Source of the DNA: a virus
Length of the DNA stretch: 27,030 nt
Reading direction: 5' to 3' (one strand)
IMG/VR virus record: IMGVR_UViG_3300047998_000103
Span: 1-27,030 of that record
Every line of letters begins with the position of its first letter. Position 1 is the first letter of the stretch. The notes beneath the pieces were generated by a model. That model was not told where the DNA came from and made no database searches. It saw nothing but the letters and a program-made list of their open reading frames with translations. The translations under genes and the position numbers were made by a program. This document shows positions 7,108 through 13,080 of the stretch, one piece after another.

Positions 7108-9687
7108 ATGACATTAACAGCGGCAACTACTAGAAACGATTATACGGCTACAAGCGGTCAGACCGTTTTCCCGTATACGTTTACCGCATTATCTGATACT
7201 GATATAAAGGTTGTCAAGAACGGTGTAACTTTAACGCTAGGCGGCAGTAATGACTACACTGTAAGCGGTATAGGTAGTTACGGCGGTAACGTCACGCTCA
7301 ACGTAGGCGCCACTAAAGGGGATACATTATCTGTGTACCTTGATATGCCTATTGATCGCACTACTAACTATCAGAACTCAGGGGACTTTTTAGCCGCTGA
7401 TGTAAACGGTGATGTAAATAAATCTTACATTGCACTACAGCAAATGGCTACGTCTATTCTAGCTACTATTAGAAAGCCGCAAACCGATCTAGGTACGGTA
7501 AACATGGCATTGCCAGTAGCTTCAAGCAGGGCTAATAAGGCTCTAGGCTTTGGTGCAGACGGGTCGGTTAAGATGCTACCCCCTAGCGGCACTCATGCTG
7601 TAATTGCGGTTGAGGATTTTGGGGCTATTGGGGACGGGGTTACTGACGACACGGCGGCTATACAGGCGGCAATAGACGGAAGTAATGGAGTGTGGGTTCT
7701 GCTTTCTGCTCAGTCTGTTTACTTGGCTACTACTCTTACAGTAACAAACAATACTAAGTTGTTAATTGAAGGTACTTTAAAGGCATCCTTGACCGTTACT
7801 GACACCCCGTTGATTACAGGCGCAAACGTAAGCAATGTAATTATTAGTGGTGATGGTTATCTTGACGGCGGGTATAATATTGCCGCTGGCTATCAAGGTC
7901 GTAGTGCTACAGAACCTACAGCTAGAACTAATGGCTCTGCATTGCAAGTGGGCGACACGTTTTATGATACAGCGGTTAGTCAATTCAAACAATACTTAGG
8001 GTCAGCTTGGGCTATTATTACAGCGTACAGGGCAGGCATTAAGCTAGACAAATCTGTAAATTGTTCTATCAATAATGTGACTATTGAAAACTTTATTTTA
8101 ACGGCCCAGCCCGGAAATTGGGGTGCGGGAGTTTGGTTTGAGGGCGACCCAGACAGCGTAGGCGCGGTGGACTCTATACGCAACAAGTGTATCAATGTTA
8201 AAGCTAATCATAATATAGGTTGTGGCATTGTGTTTGGTGGCAACCTTGATTCTATGACGGAGCGCTGCTATACAGCAGGGAACCAGTGGGGAAGTGGTAT
8301 AGGTCATACGCGAGGGCTTAGGGCTGTATCATCTAGCGATACATTAGATGGTAACGAGCTATCAAACCTTACGGTAAATTGTGAGGACTCTCAGATTATC
8401 GCCCCTACGTCCAGAAATTCTGGATACACTGGGATTAATATTGGTCACGATAGGGAAGCGTCAAACGCATCAAGAACTTTATTGCTAGGTGGTTCGTCGG
8501 AGGATAACAACTACGAAGGGCTGACTGTTACTGGCTCTAGTGATGTTACTATTCTAGGTTTGTATTGTAAGGGTAACGGAGAAAATCTACCTAATGTGAG
8601 TTTTAGGTATGGAATATCGAACCTAGCAAACTGCGAAAGGTTGCACCTTATTGGCTGTAAGGTTACAGGCTCTTATGGGCCTGCAATTTATTTAAAATCT
8701 GGTGTAGGCCATAGAATCGAATCATGCAAAGTTTATGAAAACTTGCGCTCAGGAATGCAATTAAATTTGCCCGATGTTACCGTGTCTGATTGTGAAGTAT
8801 TTAATAATAACCTTTTGTCTGACAGTGAAAATAGGGCGGGTATATTCTTAGAGTCTGGACGTAGCAAGATTACTAACACTAACATTTATGACACAAGGAC
8901 TAGGGCTAAAAATACTATTGTAGCTACTCAAGGGCAGACGGTGTTCCCTTACACTTTTAAAGTTAATTCCGCGTCAGATATTCGGGTTGAGCGCAGAGGC
9001 ACACCGCTAACGCTAACCACTAATTATACTGTTTCAGGCGTAGGCAGTGCTGGTGGCAACGTAACGATTACCACTGGCACACAGAACGCGGGGGATGAAA
9101 TTGTCATTAGCGGCCCTGCTGACAGTTTGTCAGATACTTATTATGCTACTGCGGCTCAAACGGCGTTTGCATATAACTTTGACCCTGCTAATACCGCCGA
9201 CATAAGAGTGGTTAAAAATGGAGGCTTGCTTACACTGACTACGGATTACACTGTTACGCCTAACGCTGGTGTGGGTGGTGTAGTAACTTTAACATCGGGC
9301 GCTACCCTTAACGATAAAATTAGAATTACTGTGGTGTCTCAAAACTTTGGAGCGTTTGCTACTGGTGGCTTGCATCAATTTGTTGGGTGTAGCTTTGTAG
9401 GAAATATGCAAGAACCAACTAAGGTATCTGGTTTAGGCGACATTGACATAACTTCTACAACAATAGGCAACGACCCTATGGGCGGCACTTTTAATTTAAC
9501 AAACGGCGCAAGTCTTACTTCTGTTATTAATGATAATGTTACGTCTGCTAGTAGAATTTTGCTTGTACCTAGATTTTTTGATAATCCAGATACGAACGCA
9601 TACGTAAACGAAGTAACTGAGGGTGTTGGGTTTACCGTTTCCCACACGTCAGGGTCATTACAGCCATACAATTATATTATTATTTGA
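7108..9687 (+). CDS. Tailspike/tail fibre with T7-fibre N-terminus and beta-helix
   Basis: An 859-residue receptor-binding protein. Residues 1-125 resemble the T7 gp17 N-terminal attachment domain: FPYTF at 21-25, a GxxLT...YTVSG core, then NSGDFLAADVNGDVNKSY where T7 fibres carry a similar 'ILxAADLN' segment. From about residue 168 the chain becomes a right-handed parallel beta-helix of the pectate-lyase-3 type, opening with VEDFGAIGDGVTDDTAAIQ, which is typical of phage depolymerase spikes that bind or cut surface polysaccharide. The helix runs to about residue 600. Two further copies of the N-terminal beta module then follow (606-668 and 679-745) before beta-helix-like sequence resumes (FVGCSFVGNMQEPT). 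A separate promoter precedes it. Catalytic residues cannot be assigned by eye. The fold is fairly sure; enzymatic activity is inference. Confidence 0.75.
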   Translation: MTLTAATTRNDYTATSGQTVFPYTFTALSDTDIKVVKNGVTLTLGGSNDYTVSGIGSYGGNVTLNVGATKGDTLSVYLDMPIDRTTNYQNSGDFLAADVNGDVNKSYIALQQMATSILATIRKPQTDLGTVNMALPVASSRANKALGFGADGSVKMLPPSGTHAVIAVEDFGAIGDGVTDDTAAIQAAIDGSNGVWVLLSAQSVYLATTLTVTNNTKLLIEGTLKASLTVTDTPLITGANVSNVIISGDGYLDGGYNIAAGYQGRSATEPTARTNGSALQVGDTFYDTAVSQFKQYLGSAWAIITAYRAGIKLDKSVNCSINNVTIENFILTAQPGNWGAGVWFEGDPDSVGAVDSIRNKCINVKANHNIGCGIVFGGNLDSMTERCYTAGNQWGSGIGHTRGLRAVSSSDTLDGNELSNLTVNCEDSQIIAPTSRNSGYTGINIGHDREASNASRTLLLGGSSEDNNYEGLTVTGSSDVTILGLYCKGNGENLPNVSFRYGISNLANCERLHLIGCKVTGSYGPAIYLKSGVGHRIESCKVYENLRSGMQLNLPDVTVSDCEVFNNNLLSDSENRAGIFLESGRSKITNTNIYDTRTRAKNTIVATQGQTVFPYTFKVNSASDIRVERRGTPLTLTTNYTVSGVGSAGGNVTITTGTQNAGDEIVISGPADSLSDTYYATAAQTAFAYNFDPANTADIRVVKNGGLLTLTTDYTVTPNAGVGGVVTLTSGATLNDKIRITVVSQNFGAFATGGLHQFVGCSFVGNMQEPTKVSGLGDIDITSTTIGNDPMGGTFNLTNGASLTSVINDNVTSASRILLVPRFFDNPDTNAYVNEVTEGVGFTVSHTSGSLQPYNYIII
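7144..7344 (+). repeat. Tailspike beta module, copy 1 (N-terminal)
   Basis: Encodes residues 13-79, with the pattern Q-T-V-F-P-Y-T-F, then D-I-K-V-V-K-N-G, LTL, DYTVSG and GGNVTLNVG, ending with GDTLSV. The same order of motifs is found twice more near the C-terminal end of the same protein. The copies share protein pattern but not close DNA identity, so the duplication is old or the modules arrived separately. Confidence 0.75.
8923..9111 (+). repeat. Tailspike beta module, copy 2 (internal)
   Basis: Encodes residues 606-668: ATQGQTVFPYTF, DIRVERRG, LTLTTNYTVSG, GGNVTITTG, GDEIVISG. It matches copy 1 motif for motif. It follows the beta-helix turn NIYDTRTRAKNT, where related spikes normally continue with another helix rung, so it looks like an insertion into the helix. 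Confidence 0.72.
9142..9342 (+). repeat. Tailspike beta module, copy 3 (internal)
   Basis: Encodes residues 679-745: YATAAQTAFAYNF, DIRVVKNG, LTLTTDYTV, GGVVTLTSG, NDKIRITV. It is the most diverged copy (FAYNF in place of FPYTF) and lies ten residues after copy 2. Beta-helix-like sequence resumes soon after it with LHQFVGCSFVGN. Confidence 0.7.
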
Positions 9688-9694
9688 GGTATTT

Positions 9695-9958
9695 ATGAGC
9701 AATCCATTTGAAGGAAAACGAGGACACTTAAACGGTAGCGTAACTGATATGCTACCTGTCACTCCAAACGATAGCACAGACCTATCTAGCGTAGGTATAG
9801 GGCTATACATTACAGGCGCAGGTGATGTGACTTTTCACAACGTAGATGGAGTATCTAGGACGGTAACTGTCCCCGATAACTTTTATCTTATTTGTTCGGT
9901 TAAGCGTGTGCTATCTACTAGCACTACCGCTACTGGCATACACGCTCTAATAGCATGA
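9695..9958 (+). CDS. Spike base protein-like small tail protein
   Basis: An 87-residue protein. An upstream in-frame ATG lies inside the tailspike gene, but the ATG used here follows a TTGAGG ribosome site at a sensible distance and gives the natural N-terminus MSNPFEGKRGHLNGS. The sequence VTPNDSTDLSSVGIGLYITGAGDVTFHNVDG, followed by a beta-strand and VKRVLSTSTTATGIHALI, resembles the small 'spike base protein' family (RCAP_Rcc01079 type, known from a gene transfer agent and many phages). That family usually has P-x-D-x-x-D-L and a final R-V-x-x-T-G-T-T-A-T-G-I. It probably forms a small jelly-roll-like fold at the base of the spike. It sits directly after the tailspike gene and overlaps the next ORF by 4 bases. 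The family name is from memory. Confidence 0.55.
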   Translation: MSNPFEGKRGHLNGSVTDMLPVTPNDSTDLSSVGIGLYITGAGDVTFHNVDGVSRTVTVPDNFYLICSVKRVLSTSTTATGIHALIA

Positions 9959-10404
9959 TTAACGCTAACCTAAGTGCGTTCTCTGTAGGCAAGGCTGTAG
10001 GTCGTGGTGGTGGTGCGCCTGTTCCGTTGCTATGGAATAATACTTCAGGTAGATATGTTATTGCTCAACGGGCTGGAAGTTTTATTAGGTTTGGTGTTCC
10101 TTCAAACAGCCCAACAATCTCTGGAACTTGGCAATATAAACTGGAAAGTGGGGGTAGTTGGGCTCCATTTGGTGGGCCTTTTACTGTTATAGACGTAGGG
10201 GCCCCTATAATACAACTTACAGATACCGCTTTGTACCAATATATACATGTGTCATCAAATTGGACCGCAGGAAACACAAACTATATTCAAAGGATTTACC
10301 CTTCTACAGCCGTGGCGGGGAATGGTTATTCTTATGGAGAGACTTTGTCTCTTGCTAACAATGCAGGAAACTTTGGTACTGCAAGCAATTATTCTTTTTT
10401 CTAG
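9955..10404 (+). CDS. Hypothetical tail-associated protein
   Basis: A 149-residue protein starting at an ATG that overlaps the previous stop (ATGA). The first 25 residues contain a Gly-rich linker (VGKAVGRGGGAPVPLLW). The remainder is beta-rich with many Ser, Gly, Tyr and Trp residues, including repeated SGTWQYKLESGGSWAPFG-like strands and a C-terminal TASNYSFF. No signal peptide or membrane segment is visible. Composition and position between the spike base-like protein and the lysis genes suggest a virion surface or spike-associated protein, perhaps a carbohydrate-facing domain. I do not recognise a family, so this role is inference. Confidence 0.5.
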   Translation: MINANLSAFSVGKAVGRGGGAPVPLLWNNTSGRYVIAQRAGSFIRFGVPSNSPTISGTWQYKLESGGSWAPFGGPFTVIDVGAPIIQLTDTALYQYIHVSSNWTAGNTNYIQRIYPSTAVAGNGYSYGETLSLANNAGNFGTASNYSFF

Positions 10405-10413
10405 GAGAAAATC

Positions 10414-10617
10414 ATGCCAACAATATTTTCATCTCTTGAGGAGACGGCTGAACATTTTAATCTTCTTCCATCTAGCATTCTTGGATGGGTAAGTAACAGT
10501 GAGATTGCAGATGATACGTACATAGAAACAGAGGGCACTTATCGTTTTGACATAGAGGGCGTTACTGAGTCAATGCTATCTAATAAAGGTGAAAGTTATA
10601 ACCCTGCAAGAGATTGA
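10414..10617 (+). CDS. Small acidic hypothetical protein
   Basis: A 67-residue acidic protein with a strong AGGAGA ribosome site 7 bases before its ATG. The N-terminal half (TIFSSLEETAEHFNLLPSSILGW) is helical and the C-terminal half (TEGTYRFDIEGVTESMLSNKGES) is beta/loop. There is no membrane segment. It lies between tail genes and the first lysis-type membrane gene, separated from the latter by about 20 bases. I do not recognise the family; a small tail or chaperone protein would fit the place. Confidence 0.5.
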   Translation: MPTIFSSLEETAEHFNLLPSSILGWVSNSEIADDTYIETEGTYRFDIEGVTESMLSNKGESYNPARD

Positions 10618-10636
10618 TTAAAAAGTGAGTAGAAGT

Positions 10637-10831
10637 ATGAACGAACTAAAACAATTTTGGCGTAGTCGTAGTAACCGTTGGCAGGTTTTTGGCATAACCT
10701 TGGCGGCTTTACAGGTGTACGTCTTACAACTGAACTTATCTGCCGAGGCTATCATGTTAGCAAGCATTCTATTTGGCATGGGCGGTATATTCTTTCGGTA
10801 TCAAACTACGCAGTCAATGGCAGAAAAATGA
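10637..10831 (+). CDS. Small membrane protein, holin-like
   Basis: A 64-residue protein with a charged start (NELKQFWRSRSNRWQ) and two short hydrophobic stretches (VFGITLAALQVYVLQL and AEAIMLASILFGMGGIFF), ending in RYQTTQSMAEK. This layout, with a basic-aromatic head, two helices and a C-terminal R-x-x-T-T, recurs in small phage proteins encoded next to endolysins and often called holins. A GTG four codons upstream is possible, but the ATG gives the more usual N-terminus. It overlaps the following membrane-protein gene by 4 bases (ATGA). The holin function is inferred from size, topology and lysis-gene context; a second, better holin candidate lies downstream. Confidence 0.45.
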   Translation: MNELKQFWRSRSNRWQVFGITLAALQVYVLQLNLSAEAIMLASILFGMGGIFFRYQTTQSMAEK

Positions 10832-11034
10832 TTAAAGTATTAACAGAAAACCCGCAGATTAAATCTACTGTAGAAACCGCCGTTGTAGCAAGCGCGGCGG
10901 CTAACGGCTTTGACTTGGCAGGGTGGATAGACCTTACGTTAAACCCTATCTTGCAAGCTGTTTCTCTAGTTGCGGGTATTTGCCTTTCTGTTATAATGAT
11001 TAAACAAAGAATTAACGAAACTGATAAGGAGTGA
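10828..11034 (+). CDS. Small membrane protein of the lysis region
   Basis: A 68-residue protein; the ATG at the overlap with the previous stop gives the natural start MIKVLTENPQIKSTVETA. After an amphipathic head come one moderately and one strongly hydrophobic segment (VVASAAANGFDLAGWIDL; ILQAVSLVAGICLSVIMI), then a charged tail KQRINETDKE. Such two-segment proteins next to a holin-like gene may be class II holins, pinholins or holin antagonists. The sequence itself does not decide between these. It is followed three bases later by a 16-codon Lys-rich ORF, so this stretch is a tightly packed string of tiny genes. Confidence 0.45.
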   Translation: MIKVLTENPQIKSTVETAVVASAAANGFDLAGWIDLTLNPILQAVSLVAGICLSVIMIKQRINETDKE

Positions 11035-11037
11035 AGT

Positions 11038-11088
11038 ATGCCTAGCCCTACCTACCCACCAAAGAAAAAAAAGAAAGTTAAAAAATGA
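11038..11088 (+). CDS. 16-residue Pro/Lys-rich mini-protein
   Basis: Encodes MPSPTYPPKKKKKVKK. Three things suggest it is translated. It has a GGAG Shine-Dalgarno site 7 bases before its ATG, it sits in the only gap between two genes, and its stop overlaps the next ATG (ATGA). Short Pro/Lys-rich ORFs of this sort occur in other phages, but I know of no function. Binding to nucleic acid, or to the acidic membrane surface during lysis, are possibilities. It could alternatively serve only to couple ribosomes onto the following membrane-protein gene. Confidence 0.45.
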   Translation: MPSPTYPPKKKKKVKK

Positions 11089-11564
11089 CACCGTTGTTAG
11101 GTTGCTTATTGGTTGCCCTAAGTCTAGTGCAAAGAAACCAAAGCAACAAAATGATTGCCTTAACCTTTACAGTTAGCGCGATCTTCATTAGCCATTATGT
11201 TACTTTTCACCCTAATTATTTCTTTTTACTTAGCGCACTGTCCGAGGGTACAGGTATTTGTTTGATGCTGAATGCTGTACAATTAGAACATAATAGATTG
11301 GCTTTAAAGCTACAAGCTATGTGCCTTGTATTAGTTGCCTTACAGTGTTCTTTTTACACCATTTGGTACCTAGGCATTACCACCATAACAGGCTTTGCCG
11401 TAGAATCTATTTACGCCTATACATGGACTGCATACTATCTGATGGTATGCGCTATTCTTACAAGGGAATCTGGAAGTTTTGGAACTGCTATTGAATATTC
11501 TGGGTTTCGTGGCTCTAGCGTTGGCTTGCGTAAATGCAATGGCCCATTATATCGGGAAGCGTAA
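11085..11564 (+). CDS. Multi-pass membrane protein
   Basis: A 159-residue protein with about five hydrophobic segments: near residues 2-16, 22-40, 45-66, 76-105 and 108-126. There is little soluble sequence until a hydrophilic tail beginning TRESGSFG. It has no recognisable family motif. The ATG overlaps the stop of the Lys-rich mini-ORF. The last 32 residues look unlike the rest, and the overlapping +1 frame encodes another hydrophobic peptide. Either the tail is real and overlaps a nested gene, or a frameshift joins the two. Its place among lysis genes suggests a role in the cell envelope, such as holin modulation or superinfection exclusion, but this is inference. Confidence 0.5.
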   Translation: MTPLLGCLLVALSLVQRNQSNKMIALTFTVSAIFISHYVTFHPNYFFLLSALSEGTGICLMLNAVQLEHNRLALKLQAMCLVLVALQCSFYTIWYLGITTITGFAVESIYAYTWTAYYLMVCAILTRESGSFGTAIEYSGFRGSSVGLRKCNGPLYREA

Positions 11565-11574
11565 AGAAAAGTAA
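11479..11574 (+). CDS. Candidate nested membrane mini-gene
   Basis: In the +1 frame over the end of the previous gene, a TTG (or the TTG at 11491) opens a 31-residue peptide. It has one hydrophobic helix (LLLNILGFVALALACVNAM) and a basic tail (IGKRKEK). Its stop shares a base with the ATG of the holin-like gene (TAATG), the same junction style used across this operon. That supports a real gene, but the non-ATG start and weak ribosome site leave it uncertain. A frameshift fusion to the upstream membrane protein is the alternative. Confidence 0.32.
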   Translation: MELLLNILGFVALALACVNAMAHYIGKRKEK

Positions 11575-11933
11575 TGGGTATTCTCAGCAGCATATTAGGC
11601 AATAGTGATGTAATTTCTAAGGGGTTCAAGTTAATTGACGACTTGCACACCTCTGATGAAGAACAAATCAAAGCTACCACTAAGGCCAAGACTGACTTGT
11701 TATCTGCCTACGCGCCTTTTAAGATTGCACAACGCTATCTAGCCATCATCTTTGCCTTGACGTTTGTAGCCAGTTACATCATGGTATTGACGCTGTATTT
11801 TGTGGGAAACTCTACAGACGATGTAACTAAGATTATACAGGCGTTTAAAATAGACTGGATAATGCTTACCATCGTAGGGTTTTATTTTGGTGGCGGTGCG
11901 TTTGAGGGTGTCATTGCATCAAAAAAGAAATGA
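11574..11933 (+). CDS. Holin of the 3TM superfamily type
   Basis: A 119-residue protein. The soluble head (residues 1-50) has the DLHTSDEEQIKATTKAKTDLLSAYAPFKIAQR pattern of acidic then basic helices. Strong transmembrane helices follow at about 55-77 and 95-115, and the C-terminus is basic (ASKKK). Head length, the 'FKIAQRYLA' entry into the first helix and the GGGAFEG glycine-rich turn near the end match what I remember of the phage 3TM-holin family (GTA_holin_3TM/Holin_3TMS). Holins form lesions in the inner membrane that free the endolysin. The endolysin gene follows directly with a 4-base overlap (ATGA), which strengthens the call. Confidence 0.65.
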   Translation: MGILSSILGNSDVISKGFKLIDDLHTSDEEQIKATTKAKTDLLSAYAPFKIAQRYLAIIFALTFVASYIMVLTLYFVGNSTDDVTKIIQAFKIDWIMLTIVGFYFGGGAFEGVIASKKK

Positions 11934-12271
11934 GATACTTTAAGCTCGAAGATTTTAACTGCAAGGAGACGGGCGAAAATGAAATGTGTCCAGACTTCCT
12001 CGCACGACTGGACGAATTACGCCACCGTTGCGGATTTCCCTTTATCATCACAAGCGGCTACAGAAGTCCACGCCACAGTATTGAAAAAAGAAAGCCCAAA
12101 GCGGGAGCTCACGCCCAAGGTATTGCCGCAGACATTAGAGCATTGCACGGCAGTCAAAGATACATCATCCAGAAACACGCCTACGAGATGGGATTTCAGG
12201 GTATAGGTGTCCACAAAGCATTCATTCATGTAGACGATAGGGAAACAACCGCAGTTAGTTGGCCTTATTAA
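11930..12271 (+). CDS. Endolysin, M15-type zinc peptidase
   Basis: A 113-residue protein that matches the peptidase M15 (D-Ala-D-Ala carboxypeptidase/VanY, M15_3) fold. It has the SGYRSPRHS block at 42-50, the zinc-binding H61-x2-G-x-A-x-D68 motif (HAQGIAAD) and the second zinc histidine in FIHVDDR (H100). These enzymes cut peptide bonds in the peptidoglycan stem or cross-bridge. There is no signal peptide, which fits holin-dependent release. It overlaps the holin-like gene by 4 bases, and its last 17 bases overlap the end of a convergent gene. No spanin pair with a convincing lipobox was seen after it. Confidence 0.82.
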   Translation: MRYFKLEDFNCKETGENEMCPDFLARLDELRHRCGFPFIITSGYRSPRHSIEKRKPKAGAHAQGIAADIRALHGSQRYIIQKHAYEMGFQGIGVHKAFIHVDDRETTAVSWPY

Positions 12272-12413
12272 GTAGGCTCTTAGCGGTCTTTTTAGACTGT
12301 TTAAAGGCTTTTGCAGTAGGCGCACCCTTTGCCCCTGCTTTCCTCATAACCTCGCCAGAACCGGCCTTAATTCGCTTTCTCTTAGCATGTATGTTCGCGT
12401 ATAAACCTTTCAT
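12255..12413 (-). CDS. Small basic conserved phage protein (52 aa)
   Basis: A 52-residue, strongly basic protein beginning MKGLYANIHAKRKRIKAGSG and ending KQSKKTAKSLLNKAN. The pattern Y-A-N-I-x-A-K-R-x-R-I-x-x-G-S-G-E-x-M-R-K-x-x-x-K-G-A-P-T-x-x-A-F recurs in many aquatic phages, always as a tiny protein of unknown role. Its start shares a base with the stop of the next basic gene on the same strand (TAATG). Its 3' end overlaps the endolysin gene tail-to-tail. The charge suggests contact with DNA or RNA, or a packaged peptide, but no function is known to me. Confidence 0.7.
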   Translation of the reverse strand: MKGLYANIHAKRKRIKAGSGEVMRKAGAKGAPTAKAFKQSKKTAKSLLNKAN

Positions 12414-12688
12414 TACCATTTACTCTTATTAGCCCAGTATGCCGCAGACATTTTGCCCTTGGCTATGTTCTTTGCGTGCCTTGCTTTAAATGATTTGCGC
12501 CTAGCTTTTTGTTTTTCAGTCTTTGGATTGGAGCCTGCACCAGATACTCCTTGCTGACCATAGCGTATAGTCTTGACTTGGTTGCCAGATTTAGCCACAA
12601 CAACGTGTGACTTTGTGGGATGGCTAGGGGTGCGCTTAGGTTTGTTGTAACCGGATACGCCAATTCTTTTCAGCAGGCTTTGACTCAT
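12413..12688 (-). CDS. Basic conserved phage protein, DUF6321-like
   Basis: A 91-residue basic protein; the ATG giving MSQSLLKRIGVSGYNKPKRT is preferred over a longer start that would run through a terminator. Residues 10-35 (GVSGYNKPKRTPSHPTKSH) and the C-terminal RRKSFKARHAKNIAKGKMSAAYWANKSKW block, split here at residues 65-91, recur in marine phage proteins. I associate that C-terminal block with DUF6321, from memory. Function is unknown. No good Shine-Dalgarno is seen. A TACAAT hexamer ends only 6 bases before the ATG, so a leaderless message is conceivable. The next basic gene begins on its stop codon. A strong terminator just upstream separates it from the structured RNA, so expression may need read-through. 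Confidence 0.68.
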   Translation of the reverse strand: MSQSLLKRIGVSGYNKPKRTPSHPTKSHVVVAKSGNQVKTIRYGQQGVSGAGSNPKTEKQKARRKSFKARHAKNIAKGKMSAAYWANKSKW

Positions 12689-12702
12689 GCTTGTATTGTA
12701 CC

Positions 12703-12728
12703 AAAAAAAAGCCCCTAAAAATAGGGGC
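12703..12728 (-). terminator. Strong intrinsic terminator
   Basis: On the - strand, GCCCCTA-TTTT-TAGGGGC forms a 7-bp GC-rich hairpin followed at once by eight U residues, a textbook Rho-independent terminator. It ends the structured RNA, and any transcript reading in from the early operon. On the + strand no U-tract follows, so it should act in one direction only. Confidence 0.88.
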
Positions 12729-12843
12729 CAAACAGGGGAGTAACACATGAAAATATCAATATTGACTGTTAACGCAGTCAGCGCTTAGGCAGTCGTGTTA
12801 GCGCACGAGTCCTAAGAAATTGTGTAACCGGAAGTTAACACGC
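12703..12843 (-). ncRNA. Candidate structured small RNA (about 140 nt)
   Basis: Read on the - strand, this non-coding stretch holds three consecutive hairpins. The first, 12845-12820, is GUGU/ACAC plus AAC/GUU around UUCCG. The second, 12816-12784, has a CUUAGG/CCUAAG outer stem and a UCGUG/CACGA inner stem. The third, 12780-12763, is UGACUG/CAGUCA. The apical loops of the last two are CGCUAA and CGUUAA, the same motif with one change. A short AU-rich single strand and a strong terminator follow. A promoter-like TTGCTT-N16-TATAAT lies just upstream, so it has promoter, folded body and terminator. It may be a free sRNA, or a leader/antitermination element for the two basic protein genes beyond the terminator. 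It does not fold as a tRNA. Confidence 0.55.
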
Positions 12844-12848
12844 AACCT

Positions 12849-12876
12849 ATTATACATCAAAATTAGGATGAAGCAA
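12849..12876 (-). promoter_or_regulatory. Sigma70-type promoter for the structured RNA
   Basis: On the - strand, TTGCTT (12876-12871), a 16-base spacer and a perfect TATAAT (12854-12849). The elements lie in the last codons and stop of the preceding gene. The predicted start at about 12843 gives an RNA that begins near the first hairpin. Confidence 0.58.
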
Positions 12877-13080
12877 CCCTATTTGTTCTTCTGTAGGCGG
12901 CGTCTGCAATTCTTCTATCTCTGTCTTAACCTCAGCCCATAGATCATCCACCTGCCCCCTTGCTTTGCTAGGTACAGCATCTAGATACATCACTGATTCA
13001 ACGATGTTTAGCAATGTTTCTTTATGCTCATGTAGATTATGTTGCTCACAGTCTTTAAGTAATTCGTGTAGTATCTTCAT
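12850..13080 (-). CDS. Hypothetical small acidic protein
   Basis: A 76-residue acidic helical protein (MKILHELLKDCEQHNLHEHKETLLNIVESVMYLD, split by eye at residue 20). A GTG directly before the ATG is also possible, but the GGGAGA site is best spaced for the ATG. There is no membrane segment or known motif. The chosen ATG shares one base with the stop of the 52-residue membrane protein before it. The last codons double as the promoter of the structured RNA, a compact arrangement. Function unknown. Confidence 0.55.
   Translation of the reverse strand: MKILHELLKDCEQHNLHEHKETLLNIVESVMYLDAVPSKARGQVDDLWAEVKTEIEELQTPPTEEQIGLLHPNFDV

Noticed and set aside
10004-10492. Overlapping + strand ORFs in other frames over the tail-associated gene
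   Set aside because: No ribosome sites; the frame at 9955-10404 continues the ATGA overlap pattern of the operon.
11038-11088. Resemblance of PPKKKKKVKK to a eukaryotic nuclear localisation signal
   Set aside because: Simple Lys-rich composition in a bacterial virus; the likeness is coincidental without other evidence.
12747-12788. 13-codon + strand ORF (MKISILTVNAVSA) with GGGGAG ribosome site
   Set aside because: The ribosome site is the terminator arm region, the frame lies antisense to the structured RNA and no + strand gene follows. The hairpins explain the sequence better.
12745-12850. Possible tRNA or tRNA-like fold
   Set aside because: No acceptor stem, no T-loop consensus and loop sizes of six do not fit a tRNA on either strand.
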